Translations under genes and position numbers: made by a program
The notes under the pieces: generated by a model
The model's input: the letters and a program-made list of their open reading frames with translations, nothing else
The model's database searches: none
What the model was told of the DNA's origin: nothing
In this document: piece after piece, positions 54,550-64,000 of the stretch
Numbering within the stretch: position 1 is the first letter of the stretch
Layout: every line of letters starts with the position of its first letter
Source of the DNA: Brachyhypopomus gauderio
Lineage: Eukaryota; Chordata; Actinopteri; Gymnotiformes; Hypopomidae
Direction: 5' to 3'
DNA: 64,000 nt
NCBI RefSeq assembly: GCF_052324685.1
Contig: NC_135220.1
Coordinates: 4,677,656-4,741,655 of the forward strand

Positions 54550-54982
54550 CTGTGGTTCAGATGCAGCAACAGGAGTTGGCTCAGATGAGACAGAGAGACG
54601 CTAATCTGACCGCGTTGGCTGCCATCGGCCCCAGGAAGAAACGGAGACTGGATTCGTCGGCTGGTGGATCGGGCCCAGAGGTACCGCACGCGCCCTCTGA
54701 ACCACTAACCACTCACAAACAGGAGCAGAGGCTCAGAAGCCATTTTGTTGTACTCTTACAAATGACTTGGCTTTTCTCCCTCTCTCCCTGTCTCGGTCAC
54801 CCCCACTCCAGGGTTCGGGCTCGGTATCCGCGGGCTCCGTGGTGGGGACGGGTACTGGTGGGAGCTCCAGGCAGTTCACACGCCAAAGAATCACACGCGT
54901 GAACCTCAGGGACCTGCTCTTGTGTCTGGAGAATGAACGTGAGAGCCATTCTCACCTGCTTTATAAAGCTTTCCTCAAATAA
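41216..54982 (+). CDS. taf4: TFIID subunit 4 (TAF4)
   Basis: Scaffold subunit of TFIID, pairing with TAF12 by a histone fold and contacting activators. Exons: 41216-41450, 41559-42434, 43844-43986, 44100-44219, 45754-45852, 46368-46490, 47759-47848, 48361-48582, 48878-49016, 50596-50713, 52033-52202, 53768-53898, 54144-54269, 54376-54432, 54561-54680, 54812-54982; sum 2940 bases, 979 residues (human about 1085). The start MAAGSDLLDDVFFNTEVDE is the family N-terminus. Exon 2 encodes a long low-complexity S/T/V/N-rich activator region, richer in these residues than the P/A-rich human one. TAFH domain about 492-580 (TLENVKKCKNFLSTLIKLAS, RLYRELNSSPQPYLVPFLK). Histone fold about 722-822 (DDDDINDVASMAGVNLSEES). 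A charged coiled region follows, then the conserved end RQRITRVNLRDLLLCLENER to YKAFLK. Exons 4 and 11 each end in a minisatellite that copies the donor; the exon 11 boundary given here uses the first of ten possible donors. Confidence 0.95.
42735..42990. other. CpG-rich block in TAF4 intron 2
   Basis: Dense CG dinucleotides (for example GCGCACGCGCCTCGGCGTAC) about 1.5 kb after the TAF4 start, in an otherwise CpG-poor intron. It could be the tail of the promoter CpG island, an internal promoter or part of a young repeat. Confidence 0.4.
43727..43843. repeat. (GT)n-type microsatellite before TAF4 exon 3
   Basis: Imperfect then pure TG run ending in the acceptor GTGTAG of exon 3, so the repeat serves as the acceptor-side tract. 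Confidence 0.93.
44220..45529 (+). repeat. 31-bp minisatellite at the TAF4 exon 4 donor, about 42 copies
   Basis: Starts exactly at the exon 4 splice donor: CTACTACAG then GTCAGACACCACCC. Every unit ends CCCTGCAGCAG and the next begins GTCAGACACC, so donor-like CAG/GTCAGA and an acceptor-like CCCCTGCAG recur every 31 bases. Variants are CGCTG/CGTTG/CACTG, GCAGCAG/GCCGCAG and a 32-base form with an extra C. No unit contains a stop in any forward frame, which explains three long overlapping ORFs (up to 523 codons). Confidence 0.96.
45853..46367. other. TAF4 intron 5
   Basis: Single-copy intron with no exon or element recognised. Two similar phrases, TAGATGGTCTC, near 46080 and 46120, suggest a small local duplication. 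Confidence 0.5.
46574..46790. repeat. GTGGGTG-rich low-complexity repeat plus T run
   Basis: Irregular arrangement of GGTGGGTG and GTGTGTG units ending in a 20-base T run, in TAF4 intron 6. The G-rich strand is the transcribed-sense strand, so G-quadruplex-like folding is conceivable. Confidence 0.88.
46854..46962. repeat. 21-bp minisatellite, 5 copies
   Basis: Units of GAACTATGACCATATGACGG with single-base changes, in TAF4 intron 6. A C run lies nearby at 47297-47314. Confidence 0.9.
49674..50240. repeat. 26-bp minisatellite, about 21 copies
   Basis: Units contain GGTAGGACACTAATCTAATC then TGGAGG, in TAF4 intron 9. A few units are shortened (ACTAATTAATCTGG). There are no unique spacers, so this is not a CRISPR-like array. 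Confidence 0.95.
51329..51952. repeat. 30-bp minisatellite, about 21 copies
   Basis: Near-perfect units containing CACACCTGTCACCTGTGCTC and CTTATATTCA, in TAF4 intron 10. The unit length is a multiple of three and lacks stops in several frames, giving spurious 212-232 codon ORFs on both strands. Confidence 0.96.
52154..52697 (+). repeat. 51-bp coding-compatible minisatellite at the TAF4 exon 11 donor
   Basis: Ten full 51-base units and one partial. The first unit is the end of exon 11 (residues EVFLHTGPLHCRVLEIG) plus its donor, ATAG then GTGAGG. Every following unit repeats both, with donors at 52203 and every 51 bases to 52662. The reading frame stays open across the whole array. Unit differences are few (CTGCAC/CTACAC, GGGCCC/GGACCC, ACGGGC/ACAGGC), so the array is young or homogenised. 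Confidence 0.97.
53024..53205. repeat. 17-bp minisatellite, about 11 copies
   Basis: Units of CCTCCAGGGCAGCGTGG/A in TAF4 intron 11. On the minus strand it reads as an artefactual PGGHAALE repeat. Confidence 0.92.
54282..54546. repeat. (CA)n and (GT)n microsatellites around TAF4 exon 14
   Basis: A CA run at 54282-54329 in intron 13 and a TG run at 54510-54546 in intron 14, either side of the 57-base exon 14. Confidence 0.93.
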
Positions 54983-57900
54983 CACCCACACCCCCCTGGA
55001 GGCTATTAAACACGAGGGCTCTGATAGACTCTTCTCTAGAAAATCACCATTCTGGCCCAACTCTGGACATGGTGGTCTCTACCAACCTCTCGCAGGTGAG
55101 CGGTTTCATGCATCTTTACTTGAAGGCCCTTTAACACGTGGCATCGTGAGCACCGAGCCTGTGCACCCCACACGCTCCACCCCATGAACTGTATATACAG
55201 TTGGACTGGACCAGTGCAGGGAAAGGTGAAGCCAGGCTGTGTCTGCTGCCCTCTAGTGGCCCGCTCCAGTACAGCCGTTAACCCTGCCCACAACTCAGGC
55301 CACAAACTTTCAGTTCAAGTTACAAGTAATAATTTTTGGGCAACTGTGTTCTGTCAATTTTATAAGATCCCTTCGTGTTAATATTTCTCCCAATATTTTT
55401 CATTACAAATGAACAGGTTTTATATAAGTTATTTGTTTATAAGTTTGTTATTTGATTATACTTAAAGGGGTGTGACAAGGTGGTGATTGACAGCAGTTGG
55501 CCGTGTTGACAGCTAATTCTGACAAACATGAATGCAGCTGTCTTGACATCAGCTATATTAAGCTTTACATGACATTTTTAAACCTTTCACTATGTTAATA
55601 ACAATGTTTGATTTGTCATTGTTGAAGTGAAGCACTGATACCGCCGCAGTGATCTGAGACGAACATTTATAAACAACATTTATTAACCCTCTCACTCTGA
55701 AGGACTCCACAGTGGAGATGTTTCATGGATGGTTATTTATCTAGCTTGCTAACAATAAATGTCAGATATTTTGCTAGTTAGGTTTTTAATATATTTTTGT
55801 GATGCAGAAATGAAGAGCTTCATTCAAGAACATGTGATGCGAATGAAGGCATATGTTTACTGATTATGGATAATTATCTGATTATGGATAACTATCCATA
55901 TGATCACTAGGTAATTTAATTTACTAGGTAAAGAACATATTCTTTTGATATGCTGTGATGCTTTTGCTTTGTAAGCTGTTAACTGTGCTCACAGGATCGA
56001 GAGGGGGCGTGTCTAACAAATGTGGGCAGGGCCTCACCTCAGATGGCGGCTCCCATGTCAGCTGTCTTGGCTTCAAACCCTCACAGAGTGAGTCAGTGGT
56101 GATGTGTCGTCCATCGTATATATAGTCTATGGTTCACATGGTCCCCGGCCTACCTGCACACAGGCCATGCCCACCCCACATAGGACACGCCCACATTACC
56201 TCAGCCCACCCCTACACATGCCACGCTCACACAGGCCACACCCATACGGTCCCTGGCAAGCCCCTACATAGGCCACGCCTGTTGCATAAAAATGATTTTG
56301 TAACTCCCACCCACCCAAAGAAATTTTCAGTGGACTGAAATGGAGTGAAATATTTTCTACTTAGGTTTGTCAGGATTCTTTTATTACACATTTTTAAAGC
56401 CTGTAGGTTCAAAAATATTTGTTTTTATTTGCTAAGTTGCCTTCTTGCCAAAATAAGCCATATAACTGTAATTATCTGTCTGATGGCTGAGCAATTAATC
56501 AAGCAATTAACTTCAACTTCTGTCTGAGGTAGCATCAGTCCTCGTTAACATTGTTAATCTAATCTTCCAGTCTGTTGCTTATGCAGATCTTTCATTTAAT
56601 CATCTGTCTGGGTGATATTGTAACTTTTTAAAATTTTTATTCAATTTAATTATTTATATGATCTTTTTTGAGATTATGTACACATACAGATGCAAAACAG
56701 AATGTGTGTGCCTATAAAGGTGTGTGTGTGTGTGTGTGTATGAGATTTTGGGTCTAGAGAATGGTGTAGTCCTTGTGAATTTTTAACAAAAATGAAGAAA
56801 TGGGAGAATGAAAGTGCTTTAGGGTTTAGGTGGTGTGAGATTATTGTAGAGAGGAGTCAATTCTCTTTTATTGCACTTTTTCTTTTGCTAATGATTGTTG
56901 TGTGTGTGTGTGTGTGTGTGTGTATAGACGGGAATGTGAGGACTGCTTTCACTCACACGGCTCAACTTTGTTCTGTCTGCTCCTCTGAGGTCTAGTTTGT
57001 ACCTATATTTTTAAGTGCACATACTAATTTGTTCTCGATATATTTTCACATATGGTATGAAAAAAAAATTAAGATTGTACATACTTGTTTTCATTCCTGT
57101 TGTTGAGAGATTGTTTTAGTAAAGTTTTTTTTTTATTATTTTTGTAATCACACATAATTTTATCAGCCAATCAGTGTTTTCCTTAAAAACGATTACCATA
57201 GTAACGTCACGAGCTGTCCCCAGGATTTCTCGACTCTGAGAAGTAGTAGCAGGCAGCCTGAACTATATGTATCCATATAATGTACATTTTGCACAGACAC
57301 TTGTTAATATGTAAATATTTTACTTAAAATGTTTTTTATTGTGATTGTTTTATAGAGGATTGAATGAGATGAATCTCCTTCATTAAATATGAAAATGTGA
57401 TCTTCCTTTCTTTCTGTAGTGGCCTTCTCTCAATGATTTTATTTAGAATGCTGGAACAAATATTTGGCCTAAGAGGTGCTTCCACAAGGGGGCACTGTTG
57501 CCTCAAGAAAGCGTTAAACGCCACCTCCCCACACACCTGATTCCACTTGGGTTAAAATGAAACGCACTGAATTGTGCAATGTGCACAAGAACCACAAACC
57601 CTGATGTTACAAACAAAATCAGCTCTGTAGATCTCTGTGCCTTGTAGTCACATTATGGCTTTTAGCTGACACTTGTCCAGGGTGTCGTACAATAATGCGT
57701 AGTCTAGGGACACCATTAAGCTAGAACCCTGTCAGACACAGGAAGTTCATACCTTTTTTTATTACTATTGTAGAAATGAAGGTGAAGTTTGGTGATTTAT
57801 TCAAGGGCAATGAAAGGATTAGGGATCGTTTAAGTTTCTGGAAGAATCGTGTCTTTAAACTAGATCAGAAGATGATGGGATACTCTGATGAGCGATAGTT

Positions 57901-58613
57901 GCAGATGAGGGTCCAGTGTGTTGTCCCTGTCTCTTATGGTGCAGTGGTTCACATCATGCTGTCCTTAACATGTACCTTCTACTCTGAGAAATGACTAAAC
58001 ATAGTCTAGCTTCTGTCAGTTTGGGGCTCTGCTGGTCCTGTGGTCCGTTTCGGGAGTGCGTGTCTTAGAACCGGATCCTATGTCACAGAACATCTCCTGA
58101 ATTCTACAGTCCAACATACCCAAACGTCCACGTTTGCAGAATTCTGTTCAGTTTGTACAGGGTTTTTCGACAGACTCATGTCAGCCGGCTGGGTTGTTTC
58201 CAGGACCAGAGAACTGTGTTCCCATGTGTGCTGTGGTGCGAGGTCCATAAAGCACATAATGAGAACCTTGTCTTCACGCTTCAGCACTGTATCCCCATGA
58301 GCTACTATGGGAACTCATCAGAGAGGGATTCTGTTCCCCAGCACTGAGTGTTTAAAAGACCTATGGTTAGAATTAAGGTTTGGATTAGGGTCAGGATTAG
58401 GAGGGTTAATGTGTGGACAGAGTCCTGGAAACAGCTTCACCCTCATGCAGGGTGTGTGTGAGGATGTAAGAGGATCTCACATATCATTCAGAAATAACAG
58501 AATGTCTCCAGAAGGTCTCCTGTTGCATGTCTGTTCAGCCGTGACCAGCTGCACAGGCTTCGATTGCTGCTTGATGAATTACGCTCTGGGGATGGCAGCT
58601 AGCTGGAATCACG
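54983..58613. other. TAF4 3' untranslated region and downstream spacer
   Basis: Begins with the TAF4 3' untranslated region; an AATAAA near 55754 is a plausible end. The rest is AT-rich with TG microsatellites at 56722-56740 and 56900-56925. A degenerate GGCCACGCCCA-type repetition lies near 56160-56285. I see no exon, tRNA or other RNA gene. Confidence 0.5.
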
Positions 58614-58620
58614 TCTGACC

Positions 58621-58711
58621 CTGCTGAAGCTCACAGGCACCGCCCACTCCCTGCTGAAGCTCACAGGCACCGCCCACTCCCTGCTGAAGCTCACAGGCAC
58701 CGCCCACTCCC
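58621..58711. repeat. 30-bp tandem repeat, 3 copies
   Basis: Perfect units containing CTGCTGAAGCTCACAGGCAC then CGCCCACTCC. Confidence 0.92.
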
Positions 58712-59057
58712 TGCGGCCCCCTTGCACCACCCCACTTCTACGCATCTGATTGGTCAGCTCTGGGTGGTTGTTTATCTTTTGGATCATATACCTGTACTCT
58801 CCACCGTCTTACAGGTGCATCACCCACGTCAGGGGGTCTATTTCCCTGTTCAGATCCTACACCTGAATGGATGCTACCCACAGAAATGCATGTATAGTGC
58901 ACCTTATGTAACCAATACATCCTGTATATGCTGGCACATCACACCACGCATGGTCAAGGGTTTAATCCACACCTACTGTCATACAGATAAACGTGGAAGT
59001 CGCTCTGGAGAAGAATGCTGAGAATGGAAATGTAGGTGCATTTTACAGTTGTACAAT

Positions 59058-60215
59058 TACAGTGGGTGGCCCACAGTCACGAACCCCTTAATTACAGTGG
59101 GTGGCCCACAGTCACTAACCGCTTAATTACAGTGGGTGGCCCACAGTCACTAACCGCTTAATTACAGTGGGTGGCCCACAGTCACTAACCCCCTAATTAC
59201 AGTGGGTGGCCCACAGTCACTAACCCCCTAATTACAGTGGGTGGCCCTTAGTCACTAACCCCTTAATTACAGTGGGTGGCCCACAGTCACTAACCCCTTA
59301 ATTACAGTGGGTGGCCCACAGTCACTAACCGCTTAATTACAGTGGGTGGCCCACAGTCACTAACCGCTTAATTACAGTGGGTGGCCCACAGTCACTAACC
59401 CCCTAATTACAGTGGGTGGCCCTTAGTCACTAACCCCTTAATTACAGTGGGTGACCCACAGGCCCTAACCCCCTAATTACAGTGGGTGGCCCACAGTCAC
59501 GAACCCCTTAATTACAGTGGGTGGCCCACAGTCACTAACCGCTTAATTACAGTGGGTGGCCCACAGTCATGAACCCCTTAATTACAGTGGGTGGCCCACA
59601 GTCACGAACCGCTTAATTACAGTGGGTGGCTCACAGTCACTAACCGCTTAATTACAGTGGGTGGCCCACAGTCACTAACCCCCTAATTACAGTGGGTGGC
59701 CCTTAGTCACTAACCCCTTAATTACAGTGGGTGACCCACAGGCCCTAACCCCCTAATTACAGTGGGTGGCCCTTAGTCACTAACCCCCTAATTACAGTGG
59801 GTGGCCCACAGGCACTAACCCCCTAATTACAGTGGGTGGCCCTTAGTCACTAACCCCCTAATTACAGTGGGTGGCCCACAGGCACTAACCCCCTAATTAC
59901 AGTGGGTGGCCCACAGGCACTAACCCTCTAATTACAGTGGGTGGCCCACAGGCACTAACCCCCTAATTACAGTGGGTGGCCCACAGTCACTAACCCCCTA
60001 ATTACAGTGGGTGGCCCACAGGCACTAACCCTCTAAATTACAGTGGGTGGCCCACAGGCACTAACCCTCTAATTACAGTGGGTGGCCCACAGGCACTAAC
60101 CCTCTAATTACAGTGGGTGGCCCACAATCACTAACCCCCTAATTACAGTGGGTGGCCCACAGGCACTAACCCTCTAATTACAGTGGGTGGCCCACAGGCA
60201 CTAACCTCCTGTGGC
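59058..60215. repeat. 35-bp minisatellite, about 33 copies
   Basis: Units contain TTAATTACAGTGGGTGGCCC then ACAGTCACTAACC. Variants (CGC/CCC/CCT ends, CACAGTCAC/CTTAGTCAC/CACAGGCAC) recur in blocks, indicating higher-order duplication of several units at once. No unique spacers. Confidence 0.96.
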
Positions 60216-60329
60216 CCACACAGTCACTAACAATAAATTTCTGACCTCTAGACCACTGCTGATAATCAGTGATCACTGGGTCACTTCCCCAAACACAGCG
60301 CACTCTGCCCTGGACGTGGGTGTTACATT

Positions 60330-60978
60330 GTTGTATTAACTGTTCCTAGGATCAAAAAGATCACAGCAGGTGGAAGAGCCTTTTCTTTTAAAGCTCCACA
60401 ATTGTGGAATAATCTTCCTGCCTCTATTCGGGACTCAGACACAGTCTCAATGTTTAAAACTCGATTAAAGACTCATCTGTTTAGTTTGGCCTTTGATTAA
60501 TCTGTTACATATTTACTACATCTCGTATCTTTTCTCCGAGGTTCACCTGGAGAGTAACATTGCAGTCGGAGCCTACAATACCAGCATCGCTGCTCCGACA
60601 CGGAATGAAAGCCTGGCGTTCATCAACAGACATTTACAGTGACAATATCATAACCCAGAACTTTCATTTTTACCTTTACTTAGTCTGATTGTGTGATTTG
60701 TGTGTGACTTGTGTATTTGTCTGTATTTTGTGTAATCTGTGTGTTAACGGGCCGCCCAATGGAGGATGGGTTCCCTTTTGAGTCTTGGTTCTCCCGAGGT
60801 TTCTTCCTATTCCCCACTATCTTAGGGAGTTTTTCCTCGCCACTGTCGCCCTTGGCTTGCTCATTAGGGTTCTGGACCCGTAGTATTGTTAACCTTTTAA
60901 ATCCTGTAAGGCGCTTTGTGACAACATGTGTTGTGAAAAGCGCTATACAAATAAACTTTGATTGATTGATTGATTGTT
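60330..60978 (+). mobile_element. L2-clade LINE, 3' end
   Basis: Starts in the last part of the reverse transcriptase frame (GGRAFSFKAPQLWNNLPASI) and ends in a conserved 3' untranslated region (AGGTTTCTTCC, GGGAGTTTTTCCTCGCCAC, GCGCTTTGTGACAACATGTG). The tail is GCGCTATACAAATAAACTTT with (GATT)n. Strongly 5'-truncated, the usual fate of LINE inserts. Confidence 0.88.
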
Positions 60979-61909
60979 GTGAGCATCACTTCGGGGTTTA
61001 GAGTGACATCCCAAAACGTTGAGTTAACAGCAGTCCTGCTGAAGGCTTCGAGGATAATGACCCCAGACTGCATGCAGCAGGTAGACCCCCCCTCACCTGG
61101 ACGGGCCTCTATTGTGAAGGCACATCTGCACCCAGCAGCCCGTACAAACACCATGACCACATGCCGCTGTCTGAGCGCGCTCGCTAATGAACTCAATAAG
61201 ACAGTTTGTGCTGCTTTCAGTCACGGCAGCCTGTGCACTACAGCAGGTCCTGAGTGACGCACATCACTACAATATGGAATTCTGTTCGTTTGCGCTGAGC
61301 AACAGCACTCTGCACCCACGCTGGAAAGAAGGGTTTGATCATGGGGTTATTTGAAGGTTTGATCATGTGATTATTTGCAAGGCTCAAGATTTTGATTTTG
61401 AAGTGCAGAAATGTGGAAAACAAGCAAGTGGCACTTAATGTTTTTATATGTTTTTAGATGCACATCCAAGGATGGGAGGAGTTAATTATATTTAACAAGC
61501 TGCCGCCTTTTCCAGGCAGTGGTTAGAGTGGTTCCACCATGGTGCGTGAGTGTGTGGTAGCAGCAGTATTGTGAGTTGGGTCTAGTTTACTGTGGGACTA
61601 GAACGCACGACTGTCAGGCTGTCGGAGTGCTACTGACGAAAGGTAGTGTAGATGAGGTGGGTGATCTAAGCTGACGAGGACTTCACTGCTGCCGTGAGGG
61701 GATTAGGCAGGCAGCTTCTCCGGCTGGATTAATGGGAGTCCACTCCCCTGGCCGCTATCTCCCCCCCCGGGCCCCGACACTGGGAGCGCTGGCAGATACG
61801 TGATGGGTCTGCCAATGAGGAAGCGGGAGAAGAAGCAACGGGAGACGGAGCTCTACAGATCTGGGAAAGAACGGGAAGAAACGCCGGGATCACGGCAGTG
61901 TGCAGGAAC
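60979..61909. other. Gene-free spacer
   Basis: No gene or element recognised between the LINE tail and the 42-bp array. Includes a small direct repeat, GGTTTGATCATG, near 61330-61365. Confidence 0.5.
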
Positions 61910-63498
61910 GGAACAGGCGAACTCCACTGGTGAGAACATGGATGAAGGAAGGGGAGGGGCCTACTACACTGGTGAGAACATGGATGAAGGAAGGGGAGGG
62001 GCCTACTCCACTGGTGAGAACATGGATGAAGGAAGGGGAGGGGCCTACTCCACTGGTGAGAACATGGATGAAGGAAGGGGAGGGGCCTACTCCACTGGTG
62101 AGAACATGGATGAAGGAAGGGGAGGGGCCTACTCCACTGGTGAGAACATGGATGAAGGAAGGGGAAGGGCCTACTCCACTGGTTAGAACATGGATGAAGG
62201 AAGGGGAGGGGCCTACTCCACTGGTTAGAACATGGATGAAGGAAGGGGAGGGGCCTACTCCACTGGTGAGAACATGGATGAAGGAAGGGGAGGGGCCTAC
62301 TACACTGGTGAGAACATAGATGAAGGAAGGGGAGGGGCCTACTACACTGGTGAGAACATAGATGAAGGAAGGGGAGGGGCCTACTCCACTGGTGAGAACA
62401 AAGATGAAGGAAGGGGAGGGGCCTACTTCGCTGGCAGCAACAAAGATGAAGGAAGGGGAGGGGCCTACTACACTGGTGAGAACATAGATGAAGGAAGGGG
62501 AGGGGCCTACTCCTCTGGCGGGAACAAAAATGAAGGAAGGGGAGGGGCCTACTCCTCTGGCAGGAACAAAAATGAAGGAAGGGGAGGGGCCTACTCCTCT
62601 GGCGGGAACAAAGATGAAGGAAGGGGAGGGGCCTACCCTGCTGGCAGGAACAAAGATGAAGGAAGGGGAGGGGCCTACTCCTCTGGCGGGAACAAGGATG
62701 AAGGAAGGGGAGGGGCCTACTCCTCTGGTGGGAACATGGATGAAGGAAGGGGAGGGGCCTACTACACTGGTGAGAACATAGATGAAGGAAGGGGAGGGGC
62801 CTACTACACTGGTGAGAACATAGATGAAGGAAGGGGAGGGGCCTACTCCACTGGTGAGAACAAAGATGAAGGAAGGGGAGGGGCCTACTCCTCTGGCGGG
62901 AACAAAGATGAAGGAAGGGGAGGGGCCTACTTCGCTGGCAGCAACAAAGATGAAGGAAGGGGAGGGGCCTACTACACTGGTGAGAACATAGATGAAGGAA
63001 GGGGAGGGGCCTACTCCTCTGGTGGGAACAAAGATGAAGGAAGGGGAGGAGCCTACTCCTCTGGCGGGAACAAAGATGAAGGAAGGGGAGGGACCTACCC
63101 TGCTGGCAGGAACAAAGATGAAGGAAGGGGAGGGGCCTACCCTGCTGGCAGGAACAAAGATGAAGGAATGGGAGGGGCCTACCCTGCTGGCAGGAACAAA
63201 GATGAAGGAAGGGGAGGAGCCTACTCCTCTGGCGGGAACAAAGATGAAGGAAGGGGAGGGGCCTACCCTGCTGGCAGGAACAAAGATGAAGGAAGGGGAG
63301 GGGCCTACTCCTCTGGTGGGAACAAAGATGAAGGAAGGGGAGGGGCCTACCCTGCTGGCAGGAACAAAGATGAAGGAAGGGGAGGGGCCTACTCCTCTGG
63401 CGGGAACAAAGATGAAGGAAGGGGAGGGGCCTACCCTGCTGGCAGGAACAAAGATGAAGGAAGGGGAGGGGCCTACTCCTCTGGTGGGAACAAAGGCT
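61910..63498. repeat. 42-bp minisatellite, about 38 copies
   Basis: Units contain GATGAAGGAAGGGGAGGGGC followed by CTAC and a variable segment (TCCACTGGTGAG, TCCTCTGGCGGG, CCTGCTGGCAGG). Because 42 is a multiple of three and units lack stops in several frames, it yields long ORFs on both strands (603 codons on minus, 424 on plus). I treat these as artefacts. Unit types alternate regularly toward the right end. Confidence 0.96.
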
Positions 63499-64000
63499 GC
63501 ATGTGAGCCTCGGGTTTACTGCTGCTCTCAGCAGCTGCACCAGAAGAGAAGACGAGAAGAAAAAAAAGAAACGGAAGGCACAGTAGTGAACTCCTGTTCA
63601 CTCTACAAGGAACATGAGCAACATCACAACCAGTGCACAGCGTGGATGTCTCACTACATGTATTCCATTCCATGTTCTTTGCAGGCCACATTTTTTGCAC
63701 AGATCTGTAGAGGTTCAGGAAATACAGGCTTTCATTTCCTGTTGCAACATCGAGACCTCAAAGGCACGTGTAGCTGTGTGCAGTGTTTAGGTCACTGTTT
63801 CTACACACTGTGTTCTCCCATTAGTGATTAAGAACACTGTCTGTGTTGTCCAGTCAGTCCTGTTGAGTCTCAAGCCGGGTTTCCATCCAAACCTTTCGAA
63901 AAAATAATGCGCAATTTCCAAGTTTCGGCAGAAAAAAATGCGAATGAAGCCTTGTTTCCATTCATTACAGTTATGCGAATAAACTTTAGATCACGTGAGA
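63499..64000. other. Spacer with a dispersed repeat at the window edge
   Basis: From about 63875 the sequence (GGGTTTCCATCCAAACC, AATAATGCGCAATTTCC, ATGCGAATAAACTTTAGATC) resembles a dispersed fish DNA-transposon-type repeat, cut by the window end. The rest shows no gene. Confidence 0.4.

Noticed and set aside
61729-63540. 603-codon minus-strand ORF with LCSxQRSRPLPFLH repeats
   Set aside because: It is the reverse frame of a 42-bp minisatellite whose unit lacks stops; the plus strand is equally open, and there is no splice or start evidence.

Overview
This is a teleost nuclear DNA window. The genes are split by short GT-AG introns, and the dispersed repeats are fish-type: L2-clade LINE tails ending in GATT repeats, a tRNA-derived SINE, Tc1 and hAT remnants, and very many micro- and minisatellites. 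The SINE tail suggests an otophysan fish (catfish, characin or relative), but I cannot name the species.

Six protein genes can be assembled exon by exon with consistent reading frames. (1) 157-9784, + strand: the 3' part of a five-repeat cadherin, most like CDH26; its first exons lie before the window. (2) 17762-20948, - strand: MTG2, a mitochondrial Obg-type GTPase. (3) 23501-32224, - strand: SS18L1 (CREST), a BAF-complex co-activator. (4) 32824-35712, + strand: PSMA7, proteasome subunit alpha 7. (5) 36970-39398, - strand: LSM14B, an mRNP protein. (6) 41216-54982, + strand: TAF4, a TFIID subunit. From memory, TAF4, LSM14B, PSMA7, SS18L1 and MTG2 have the same order and relative orientation on human 20q13.33, where CDH26 also lies.

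The cadherin introns hold an antisense LINE. Positions 9785-17761 are gene-free: a near-identical inverted repeat pair, a hAT MITE with target duplication, a Tc1-type MITE, a LINE inserted in a minisatellite, and a BED-finger hAT remnant. The middle (17.7-41 kb) is gene-dense, with a shared SS18L1/PSMA7 promoter region and convergent PSMA7/LSM14B ends. TAF4 introns carry several large minisatellites. From 54983 to the end I see no gene, only 3' sequence, a LINE tail and 35-bp and 42-bp arrays.

The most unusual signal is that three minisatellites start exactly at a 5' splice site and copy it in every unit: 38 bp in MTG2, 31 bp at TAF4 exon 4, and 51 bp at TAF4 exon 11. In the TAF4 51-bp array every unit is an open 17-codon extension of the histone-fold exon followed by an identical donor, so use of any of the ten donors keeps the frame. 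PSMA7 also has a GC-AG intron. All statements come from reading the sequence; no database search was run.
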